Shown here: piece after piece, positions 1 to 5,280 of the stretch | Layout of the letters: every line of letters begins with the position of its first letter | Position numbering within the stretch: position 1 is the stretch's first letter | Origin: Spirochaetales bacterium | GTDB lineage: Bacteria; Spirochaetota; Spirochaetia; Sphaerochaetales; Sphaerochaetaceae | Assembly (NCBI GenBank): GCA_017614625.1 | Contig: JAGABK010000080.1 | Span: 1-7,976 of the forward strand | DNA: 7,976 nt | Direction: 5' to 3' | The notes under the pieces: generated by a model | What the model was told of the DNA's origin: nothing | The model's database searches: none | What the model saw: only the letters and a program-made list of their open reading frames with translations | Made by a program: the position numbers and the translations under genes

Positions 1-234
1 GAACAGCTCGCTTTCTATCAGCGTGGGTGCAAGGGCAGCGCAGTTGACTGTCACAAGGTTTTTCTGCCAGCGTTTTGACAGGTAATGGAGCCTGCTGGCA
101 GCCATTTCCTTTCCGCTTCCGCGCTCGCCTATGACAAGGACGCTGCGGTCCACCGCCGCGGCCTCTGCTATGCGCTGCTGGAAATCGAGGAATACCTCCG
201 ATTCGCCTATGTAACTGTCCTTGAACTCCGCCAT
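1..234 (-). CDS. pspF: PspF, sigma-54-dependent activator of the phage-shock operon (N-terminal part only)
   Basis: This is the first 78 residues of an AAA+ enhancer-binding protein; the rest lies beyond the left edge. The translation reads MAEFKDSYIGES, then a Walker A loop GERGSGKE at about residues 36-43, then ASRLHYLSKRW and VNCAAL, ending at SELF. This pattern is very close to PspF. As in PspF, the AAA+ domain starts almost at the N-terminus with no receiver or sensor domain before it, so activity is normally set by binding of PspA. PspF hydrolyses ATP to remodel RNA polymerase carrying sigma-54 at the psp promoter. It is divergent from pspA, the usual arrangement. The start is the ATG at 232-234; there is no Shine-Dalgarno sequence before it and no in-frame alternative upstream. 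The C-terminal helix-turn-helix cannot be seen, so a related activator is possible but less likely. Confidence 0.88.
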   Translation of the reverse strand, partial: MAEFKDSYIGESEVFLDFQQRIAEAAAVDRSVLVIGERGSGKEMAASRLHYLSKRWQKNLVTVNCAALAPTLIESELF

Positions 235-235
235 G

Positions 236-269
236 TGGTTAAATTTACCATAAAAGGTTAAAAAAACCA
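236..269. promoter_or_regulatory. Tandem palindromic candidate PspF enhancer sites (UAS)
   Basis: Two 15-base imperfect palindromes stand in tandem: TGGTTAAATTTACCA at 236-250 and AGGTTAAAAAAACCA at 255-269. They agree at 11 of 15 positions, share the frame GGTTAAA-N3-ACCA, and start 19 bases apart, close to two helical turns. They lie about 100-135 bases upstream of the predicted sigma-54 start of pspA, the range where PspF binds in enterobacteria. The assignment to PspF is inference from position, pairing and symmetry. The sites are also AT-rich, so some of the likeness could be chance. Confidence 0.45.
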
Positions 270-285
270 ACCGTTCTGTGCTATT

Positions 286-291
286 ATTATA
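286..291 (-). promoter_or_regulatory. Candidate -10 of the pspF promoter
   Basis: Read on the minus strand these bases are TATAAT, a perfect -10 hexamer. The predicted transcript start is near 279, giving a leader of about 45 bases before the pspF ATG. The matching -35 region (309-314, CCGTGC) is poor, so the call rests mainly on the -10. The two candidate PspF sites at 236-269 would lie downstream of this start, where a bound activator could block transcription. That agrees with the known negative autoregulation of pspF in E. coli. Confidence 0.4.
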
Positions 292-345
292 TGCAAATCG
301 CGCGTAGAGCACGGAAAAAGCCGTTTCCGGCCTCAAAAAGACACT

Positions 346-361
346 TGGCACGGCATTTGCT
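346..361 (+). promoter_or_regulatory. Sigma-54 (-24/-12) promoter of pspA
   Basis: The sequence TGGCACG (346-352), four bases, then TTGCT (357-361) matches the sigma-54 consensus TGGCACG-N4-TTGCW at every fixed position. The GG of the -24 element is at 347-348 and the GC of the -12 element is at 359-360. Transcription should start near 371-373, about 26 bases before the pspA start codon. A divergent sigma-54 activator gene next to it makes the assignment very strong. Confidence 0.93.
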
Positions 362-398
362 ATGTAGTAGGCGTAACGGATTTGACAGGAGGAAAGCC

Positions 399-1088
399 AT
401 GGGAGTTTTTTCAAGATTCATGGATATCATAAATTCCAACATCAATTCGCTTCTGGACCAGGCTGAAAACCCGGAAAAGATGGTGAAGCTGATGATCAAC
501 GAGATGGAGGACACCATCATCGAGATCAAGACGAACTGCGCCGCCGCGATCGGAGCTGAAAACACCGCCAAGCGCAAGGTGCAGGAGCTTGAGGGTCTGG
601 TCGACCGCTGGCAGAAGAGAGCCGAGCTGGCGATCAGCAAGGGCCGCGACGACCTGGCGCGCGAAGCGCTTCTGGAGAAGAAGAAGCTTACGGCGGAGCT
701 CGAGAAGCTCAGGGCCGAGAGCGAGCGCTACGACCAGCTGGTCAAAAAGTACAAGGCCGACATCGAGAAGCTGAACGAGAAGCTCGAGAGCGCCAAGGCC
801 AAGTACAGGGCAATGCGCGAGCAGGCTGCCAGGGAAGCAGAGGAGGCCGAGGCCAGACGCAAGGCGTCTTCCGGACCGTACACCTACACGTACAACTGGA
901 GCAGCAAGAACAAGGACGCCGATCCGGTCGAGCGCTTCAGCCGCATGGAGGAGCACATCGACAAGATGAGCGAGAGGAAGAACCAGGCTGCCGAGGACAA
1001 GGACACCGAGCTGAAGTTCAAGGACCTTGAGGAGCAGGAAGAGATAGAGAGCGAGCTTGAGCAGCTCAAGAAGAACATGAACGGCTGA
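399..1088 (+). CDS. pspA: PspA, phage-shock protein A / IM30 family membrane-stress effector
   Basis: The 229-residue product belongs to the PspA/IM30 (ESCRT-III-like) family. It begins MGVFSRFMDIINSNINSLLDQAENPEKM and continues LMINEMEDTI, the hallmark N-terminal amphipathic helix and start of helix 1. Residues from about 25 to 155 and 178 to 226 form long charged heptad-rich coiled coils. PspA oligomerises on damaged inner membrane and, when not engaged, inhibits PspF. Length is near the usual 220-230. Between the coiled coils, residues 157-176 form an unusual linker with YTYTYNW followed by a charged DADP segment. The ATG at 399 is preceded by AGGAGG (387-392) at ideal spacing. An open frame extends upstream to 291, but the sigma-54 promoter lies inside that extension, so 399 is the start. 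It is first in a two-gene operon with pspC. Confidence 0.95.
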   Translation: MGVFSRFMDIINSNINSLLDQAENPEKMVKLMINEMEDTIIEIKTNCAAAIGAENTAKRKVQELEGLVDRWQKRAELAISKGRDDLAREALLEKKKLTAELEKLRAESERYDQLVKKYKADIEKLNEKLESAKAKYRAMREQAAREAEEAEARRKASSGPYTYTYNWSSKNKDADPVERFSRMEEHIDKMSERKNQAAEDKDTELKFKDLEEQEEIESELEQLKKNMNG

Positions 1089-1116
1089 GGCCGAAAGGAT
1101 ACAGGAGATGATTGAA

Positions 1117-1506
1117 ATGGCAACCAAGAGACTTTACAGATCGAAGAACGGAGAGATCCTGGGCGTATGCAGGGGAATTGCCGAATGGCGCGACTATCCG
1201 GTGGACACGATCAGACTGATCGTCGTGCTCATCGCGATCTTCACCGCGATCGCACCGTGTCTGATCATCTACTTCATCCTGGGACTGGTTCTTCCCGTGA
1301 ACCCCTATGACGAGGACAGCTACAGCTACGAGAGGGGCTACAGGGACGGCCGCAAGGACCGCAAGGCGGAGAAGAAGGGCAGGACCTACTACTACAACCC
1401 CGAGCCCGAGGATTTCGTGAAGTCCGAGGCAAAGGCCGAGAGCGCCGAGGACTATGAGAGAAGGCAGAAGGAGTCCGACTGGGACAACCGCTTCTCCAAC
1501 AGCTGA
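1117..1506 (+). CDS. pspC: PspC-domain inner-membrane protein
   Basis: The 129-residue product opens with a PspC domain (about residues 3-62): KRLYRSKNGEILGVCRGIAE, then a predicted membrane helix at about 33-60 ending in GLVLPVNPY. PspC proteins sense envelope stress and bind PspA, releasing PspF. The tail from about residue 63 is strongly charged and tyrosine-rich (DSYSYERGY, RTYYYNPEPEDF), with many Lys and Glu residues, and is probably cytoplasmic and disordered. The gene begins 28 bases after pspA and is surely co-transcribed. An ATG at 1108 is in frame, but it directly touches the AGGAG at 1103-1107, so the ATG at 1117, nine bases after that motif, is the likely start. No pspB lies between pspA and pspC, unlike in enterobacteria. 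Confidence 0.88.
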   Translation: MATKRLYRSKNGEILGVCRGIAEWRDYPVDTIRLIVVLIAIFTAIAPCLIIYFILGLVLPVNPYDEDSYSYERGYRDGRKDRKAEKKGRTYYYNPEPEDFVKSEAKAESAEDYERRQKESDWDNRFSNS

Positions 1507-1585
1507 TTCCCGGTGATTCCGGCGTCACAGCGCTCGGGCCGTACAGACAGTACTGTCCCTCGGGAATGAACCGGAATACTTTTTT
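1506..1585 (+). terminator. Hairpin-rich convergent junction, possible psp operon terminator
   Basis: This stretch follows pspC and lies before the 3' end of the Lon-like gene on the other strand. ATTCCCG (1506-1512) can pair with CGGGAAT (1561-1567), and ATTCCGG (1516-1522) with CCGGAAT (1571-1577). The two helices interleave, so they could form a pseudoknot or be alternatives. Inside lies a perfect 12-base palindrome, GACAGTACTGTC (1546-1557). A run of six T at 1580-1585 begins three bases after the last pairing arm, as in a rho-independent terminator on the plus strand. The loop is long for a classical terminator, so the call is tentative. Confidence 0.35.
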
Positions 1586-1593
1586 CAAATACT

Positions 1594-3534
1594 TCAATTG
1601 GGCTTGGAAAGTTCGTAGAGCTTTCTGAGCCTGTTTTCTATTATGTGGTTGATGGTGTCCGGCGGGAAGTTTCCCTTCACGTTGCGCTTTCCGCTCTGGC
1701 GCAGGGTCAGGATCTCCATTCCCTCGTCGATCGTCGATATCGGGTAGATGTGGAACTTTCCGGCCTCGATGGCGCGAAGGACCTTCTCCGGCAGCACCAG
1801 CGACTTGATGTTCTGGCGCGGGATTATCACTCCCTGCCTGCCCGTGAGCCCCATCTGCTCGCAGATCGTGAAGAAGCCCGAGATCTTCTCGTTTATCCCT
1901 CCGACCGGCTGGATGTCCCCCAGCTGGTTGACCGAACCCGTCACGGCAATCTCCTGGCGCACCGGCAGCTCTCCGATGGCAGAAAGCAGGGCGAAGAGCT
2001 CGGCCGATGAGGCGCTGTCGCCGTCGACCTCCGCGTAGGACTGCTCGAAGCAGATTCCTGCATAGACCGAAAGCGGGAAGGTCCTGGCGTACTGCTTTCT
2101 AAGGTAGCCTTCGAGGATCAGCAGGCCTTTGTCGTGGATCTCTCCGGAAAGACCGGCCTCATGCTCTATGTTCACGATACCTTCCGAGCCCGGTGCGACC
2201 GAGACGGAGATCACCGTGGGCGTTCCGAAGGAGGCCAGGCCTCGGTCCATGACCGCAAGGCCGTTCAGCACGCCGGTCTTTGTTCCCTCGAGCGAGATGA
2301 CCATCTCGCCGTTCCTGATCTCCTGGTTGATCTTCTCCTCCGTGAGGCTGTTGGCGAAATCCCTTTCCTCCATGGCCAGGCGGATGCACTCTCCGCTGAT
2401 CTCCGGCAGGTTCTCCCGGGCGGCCACGTAGTCCGCCTCGAAGAGGAGGTCGCCCAGGAAAGAGAGCTTCGTGGTCAGCTCGTCTCGCATCTCGGCGTAC
2501 CAGGAGCTGTAGGTGAGAAGCTCGCAGATGGCGGCGTCAGAGACATGTTTCATGTTGTTTTTCTCGGCAAGGTCGAGGATATAGGCTATCGTTCCGCTGA
2601 CGTTCTCATCGGAAGAAGGCATGGAGAAATCGAACTCCGCCGAGACCTTGAACAGCCTGAGGAACTCGTCGTCCGAGTCGCAGAGCTTGTCGTAGAGCTC
2701 GTCACTTCCTACCAGGATGATCTTGGTCGGAAGCACCGGCGTGACCGGTCTGATGAACACGCTCTCCTTGTCGGTGGTGTCCCTGACCGTGAAGCTCGAG
2801 CTTTCGGCATAGAGCTTCAGGCTCTCCCAGAGGCCCTCCTGCGAGAGGATCTTGTCGGCGCGTACGGTGATGAATCCGCCTGCGGCATCGAGGATGGAGC
2901 CGGACGTCAGTCCCAGATGGACGCACGAACCCTTTCCGGTCAGCTGGCCGAACAGGTTTGCGTGGGTGGGGTGGTATTCCTCCACCAGCGGGCAGCCGCT
3001 TTTCCCGCTGTTGTCGCAGATGAGGTTCACCAGGTATTTCTCCGGATCCGCAATCCGTCTGTCCAGGGCGTCGGCCACCTGCGAGAGGTACTGGCCCAGA
3101 AGAGGTTCGGCTGGAAGCTCCGAGGCGCCCTTGCGAGCCAGCTCCAGAGCTGTCTTCCAGTCCTCGTTCCCTACGAGGGCGGAGATCCTGTCGGTCAGGC
3201 TCTTGAGCGCCGTTCCGTGTGGGGACGGGAGGGCAATGAGGAAAGGAGACTGCGGGCGTCTGAAGTTGAAGGCGTAGGCGAGGTCCAGCACGGGCCTAGA
3301 GGCTGCGATCTTCGCGGCGATCTCGCGCACTGCGGTGTGGCGGCCGGTTCCGTCCTCCCCGCTGATGTAGATGTTGTACCCGCGCTTGTTGACGTTCATG
3401 CCCATCTCGAGGGCCTTCATGGCGCGCGGCTGGCCGATGATCCCCGCCTTGCGGCAGGTCCTGCGGAGGACGGCTATGCGGTCGGGGTCGTATGTGAAGC
3501 GTGCCTGTGCGGCGCTGAGTTCGGTGCTTTTCAT
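1594..3534 (-). CDS. Lon-family protease, LonB-like (COG1067) with degenerate ATPase motifs
   Basis: The 646-residue product joins an AAA_32-type ATPase-like region to a C-terminal Lon protease domain (about 405-612). The protease dyad is clear: Ser507 in VDGDSASSAE and Lys550 in PVGGINEK, 43 residues apart as in E. coli Lon (S679/K722). Flanking family signatures include EGTKTGVLNGLAVMD, VNIEHEAGLSGEIHDKG and AVTGSVNQLGDIQPVGG. The N-terminal region has a Walker A-like loop GEDGTGRHT (59-67) with Arg in place of Lys, a Walker B-like GGFITVRADKIL (219-230) lacking the usual Asp, and a sensor-1-like VGSDELYDKL (275-284). There is no membrane helix, so it is cytosolic. At 646 residues it seems shorter than the roughly 800 I recall for the family, mostly in the middle region. 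The start at 3534 has no Shine-Dalgarno sequence but a strong promoter six bases upstream. It is single-gene and convergent with pspC. Whether it uses ATP is uncertain. Confidence 0.88.
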   Translation of the reverse strand: MKSTELSAAQARFTYDPDRIAVLRRTCRKAGIIGQPRAMKALEMGMNVNKRGYNIYISGEDGTGRHTAVREIAAKIAASRPVLDLAYAFNFRRPQSPFLIALPSPHGTALKSLTDRISALVGNEDWKTALELARKGASELPAEPLLGQYLSQVADALDRRIADPEKYLVNLICDNSGKSGCPLVEEYHPTHANLFGQLTGKGSCVHLGLTSGSILDAAGGFITVRADKILSQEGLWESLKLYAESSSFTVRDTTDKESVFIRPVTPVLPTKIILVGSDELYDKLCDSDDEFLRLFKVSAEFDFSMPSSDENVSGTIAYILDLAEKNNMKHVSDAAICELLTYSSWYAEMRDELTTKLSFLGDLLFEADYVAARENLPEISGECIRLAMEERDFANSLTEEKINQEIRNGEMVISLEGTKTGVLNGLAVMDRGLASFGTPTVISVSVAPGSEGIVNIEHEAGLSGEIHDKGLLILEGYLRKQYARTFPLSVYAGICFEQSYAEVDGDSASSAELFALLSAIGELPVRQEIAVTGSVNQLGDIQPVGGINEKISGFFTICEQMGLTGRQGVIIPRQNIKSLVLPEKVLRAIEAGKFHIYPISTIDEGMEILTLRQSGKRNVKGNFPPDTINHIIENRLRKLYELSKPN

Positions 3535-3540
3535 GCCACT

Positions 3541-3569
3541 AGTGTAGGAGGTGGAAAAAACAGTGTCAA
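3541..3569 (-). promoter_or_regulatory. Sigma-70-type promoter of the Lon-like gene, predicting a leaderless mRNA
   Basis: On the minus strand there is TTGACA (3564-3569), a 17-base spacer, and TACACT (3541-3546). The -35 is perfect and the -10 is four of six. Six bases follow before the ATG at 3534, so the usual start point is the A of that ATG. A perfect palindrome CACTAGTG (3537-3544) overlaps the -10 and could be an operator, though at eight bases it may be chance. Confidence 0.7.
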
Positions 3570-3604
3570 TTGTTCAGGTGGTAGCAAAAAGCGTGGCAAT
3601 AAAA

Positions 3605-3610
3605 TAGAAT
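3605..3610 (+). promoter_or_regulatory. Candidate -10 of the NIF3-like gene, leaderless geometry
   Basis: TAGAAT (five of six to TATAAT) ends six bases before the ATG at 3617, so transcription would start at the A of the start codon. No Shine-Dalgarno motif exists in the 16 bases before the ATG. The -35 region at 17 bases (TAGCAA, 3582-3587) is weak. An overlapping TAAAAT at 3600-3605 is an alternative -10 that would give a leader of about five bases. Confidence 0.4.
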
Positions 3611-3616
3611 GAATGT

Positions 3617-4378
3617 ATGAAACTTAAAGACTTCGCCGGCAGGATGTCGGAAATACTTGAGATCGGGAACTTCTACGGCGTGGATCCGTCCGTGAACGGA
3701 CTTCAGGTCGGAGACGCGGACGCAGAAGTCCGCAAGGTCGCATTCGCCGTGGACGCCTCCCTGGCTACCATGCAGGAGGCCGCCGTCAGGCACGCAGATG
3801 TCCTGTTCGTGCACCACGGCATCTTCTGGGGCAGCTCGATCACCGTCACAGGCGCTCATTACAACAGGATCAAGACCCTTCTGGACAACAACGTGGCCCT
3901 GTTCGCATGCCACCTTCCGCTCGACGCGCACATGGTCTACGGCAACAACGCGCAGATGGCCAAGAAGCTCGGCCTTGCGGACATACAGCCCTTCGCGAAG
4001 TTCCGCGGGGCCTTCGTGGGCGTCAAGGGCGTCTTCCCGGAGCCGGTCACGGCGAAGGAGGCCATCGGCCTTCTGGGAGTCCGGGAGAACGACACCAATT
4101 TCGCGATAAACTGCACCGGCAGGAAGTTCCGCACGGTCGGAATCGTCTCCGGCGGCGGTGCGGGCGACGTTTACACCGCCATGGACGAGGGGCTGGACCT
4201 GCTGATCACGGGCGAGAGCCGCTATTCCACGGTCATCGACTGTCAGGAGAGGGACATGAGCATGCTCTGCCTGGGACATTACGAGACCGAGACGTTCGGG
4301 GTGAAGGCCGTCATGGAGATGGTGGGCAGCGAAATGGGCCTCGAGACCTGTTTTGTTGATATCCCGCTCGGTTTGTAA
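3617..4378 (+). CDS. NIF3/YbgI-family (DUF34) dinuclear metal protein
   Basis: The 253-residue product is the standard short form of the NIF3 family, close in length to E. coli YbgI (247). Metal ligands known from that family can be placed: His66 and His67 in VHHGIFWG, Asp103 in HLPLDAH, and His221 plus Glu225 in LGHYETE. ITGESRYS (197-204) and the opening NGLQVG (27-32) are further family signatures. The protein has no signal peptide or membrane helix and should be a cytosolic ring-forming metalloprotein. Its reaction is not settled; database labels such as 'GTP cyclohydrolase 1 type 2' rest on thin evidence, and I do not assign one. It is divergent from the Lon-like gene with 82 bases between start codons and lies just before lspA, with which read-through is likely since no terminator is seen. 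Confidence 0.9.
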   Translation: MKLKDFAGRMSEILEIGNFYGVDPSVNGLQVGDADAEVRKVAFAVDASLATMQEAAVRHADVLFVHHGIFWGSSITVTGAHYNRIKTLLDNNVALFACHLPLDAHMVYGNNAQMAKKLGLADIQPFAKFRGAFVGVKGVFPEPVTAKEAIGLLGVRENDTNFAINCTGRKFRTVGIVSGGGAGDVYTAMDEGLDLLITGESRYSTVIDCQERDMSMLCLGHYETETFGVKAVMEMVGSEMGLETCFVDIPLGL

Positions 4379-4384
4379 TATAGT
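4356..4384 (+). promoter_or_regulatory. Internal promoter for lspA within the end of the NIF3-like gene
   Basis: TTGATA (4356-4361), a 17-base spacer, and TATAGT (4379-4384) each match the sigma-70 consensus at five of six positions. The -35 lies in the last codons of the NIF3-like gene and the -10 begins directly after its TAA stop. Transcription should start near 4391, giving lspA an 18-base leader to its ATG, or a leaderless mRNA if the TTG at 4391 were used. Confidence 0.6.
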
Positions 4385-4408
4385 TCTCCCTTGGAGAAGT
4401 ACGGAAAA

Positions 4409-4945
4409 ATGAAGGAAAAAGCCAAACGGTTCCTGCCGTTCATTCTGACTCTCGCGCTTGTTGCGGTGGACCAGATCTCTAAGATCCTCGTCATAAAGAA
4501 CATCCCGCTCAACCAGATCGGCGCGAGTTTCTTCAACGATTTCATCATCATCTGCCATGTCCGCAACACGGGTGCGGCCTTCAGCCTCGGCGCCGGAGGG
4601 TCCGTCTTCCTGCGCGTGCTGCTGTTCATCCTGCTTCCCCTGGCCCTGATGGTGGGCATCTGCGTCATGATCGTCACCGACAAAATCAAGCTGACCAATG
4701 CCCAGAGATGGTTCCTGGCCGGAATCGCTGGCGGCGGATTCGGAACCCTGATCGACAGGATCTTCCGTTTCGACGAGGGCGTGGTCGATTTCATAAGCAT
4801 AAAGTTCTACGGGCTGTTCGGCCTGGACCGCTGGCCCACGTTCAACATAAGCGACAGCTGCGTCGTCGTATTCGTGATACTGTTCGCCCTGTCCGTCCTG
4901 TTCTCGGGAAACGGAAGGGAAGACGGCAAGAGGAAAGGAAAATGA
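4409..4945 (+). CDS. lspA: Lipoprotein signal peptidase (signal peptidase II)
   Basis: The 178-residue inner-membrane aspartyl protease cleaves signal peptides from diacylated prolipoproteins. Four hydrophobic segments are visible, at about 8-27, 43-60, 67-90 and 150-166, with a shorter one near 102-112. Conserved blocks are VAVDQISK (Asp21), VRNTGAAFS (Asn53), LIDRIFRFDEGVVDFIS with catalytic Asp116, and FNISDS with catalytic Asp149. The residue before LIDR is Thr113 where E. coli has Asn112. The start is uncertain: a TTG at 4391 is in frame, but the predicted transcript begins there. The ATG at 4409 gives the more typical N-terminus MKEKAKRF, although GGAG (4393-4396) is 12 bases away, which is long. 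The gene follows the NIF3-like gene by about 30 bases and overlaps the next gene by four. Confidence 0.93.
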   Translation: MKEKAKRFLPFILTLALVAVDQISKILVIKNIPLNQIGASFFNDFIIICHVRNTGAAFSLGAGGSVFLRVLLFILLPLALMVGICVMIVTDKIKLTNAQRWFLAGIAGGGFGTLIDRIFRFDEGVVDFISIKFYGLFGLDRWPTFNISDSCVVVFVILFALSVLFSGNGREDGKRKGK

Positions 4946-5277
4946 AGGAAGAAAGCAGAAAGAAGACGAACACCGCGTTGTTCATCCTGATCGCGACGAT
5001 ACTCAACGTGGTTCTGATGATAGGTTTCATGATCGTCGGCTTCGTCCTTCTGGGCAAGTTCGGGGATCCGGAGAGCAACCTCAACACGCTGTGGCTGTTC
5101 ATGATCTTCGCCGGCTCGGTCGCCCTTTCCTGGCTCATCTACAACAGGCTCATCAAGTGGTACACCAGACGCGTCGACATGGAGAAGAACTTCGCGCCGG
5201 TCTTCGCACCCAGGAAGAACAGGCCCCGGAAGAACGATGCGGGAAAGAAAGAGACGGGAAAGAACGTGAAGGAGTGA
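4942..5277 (+). CDS. Small two-helix membrane protein translationally coupled to lspA
   Basis: The 111-residue product has a short basic N-terminus (MKEESRKKTNT), two predicted membrane helices at about 12-38 and 48-68, a short acidic loop (GDPESN) between them, and a long basic tail from about 70 rich in Lys and Arg. An N-in, C-in hairpin is expected. Its ATG shares the ATGA overlap with the lspA stop, and AGGA (4931-4934) lies seven bases before it, so translation is probably coupled to lspA. It resembles, from memory, a small spirochaete family beside lspA that carries the label 'leader peptide processing enzyme'; the wording KKTNTALFI and the late VDMEK are what I recognise. That label has no visible basis in the sequence, as there is no catalytic motif. 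A helper role for lipoprotein processing is inference from context. Confidence 0.82.
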   Translation: MKEESRKKTNTALFILIATILNVVLMIGFMIVGFVLLGKFGDPESNLNTLWLFMIFAGSVALSWLIYNRLIKWYTRRVDMEKNFAPVFAPRKNRPRKNDAGKKETGKNVKE

Positions 5278-5280
5278 CCG

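Noticed and set aside
312..337. Inverted repeat CGGAAA...TTTCCG upstream of the sigma-54 promoter
   Set aside because: Only six bases per arm, no T-run and no clear role; it could be a protein site but nothing supports a call.
291..398. Upstream extension of the pspA frame
   Set aside because: The sigma-54 promoter at 346-361 lies inside it, so it is not transcribed from that promoter; AGGAGG and the canonical MGVFSRF N-terminus place the start at 399.
411..1127. Minus-strand Leu/Val-rich open frame of 238 codons that looks like a membrane protein
   Set aside because: It is the mirror of the Glu/Lys/Arg-rich coiled coil of PspA; the hydrophobic look arises from the reverse complement of charged codons.
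3546..3607. AGGAGG (3546-3551) followed by a 14-codon GTG frame (3563-3607) just before the NIF3-like gene, a possible leader peptide
   Set aside because: The spacing is long (11 bases), the start is GTG, no upstream plus-strand promoter is visible, and the AGGAGG falls in the spacer of the opposite promoter where it can be chance.
2134..3612. Plus-strand open frame of 492 codons opposite the Lon-like gene
   Set aside because: The product is rich in Val, Leu, Arg, Glu, Gly, His and Asp with no recognisable domain, as expected opposite a GC-rich gene, while the minus-strand frame encodes a clear Lon-family protease.
3566..4558. Minus-strand open frame of 330 codons opposite the NIF3-like gene and lspA
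   Set aside because: It lies opposite two well-recognised genes, has no domain signature and no supporting ribosome binding site.
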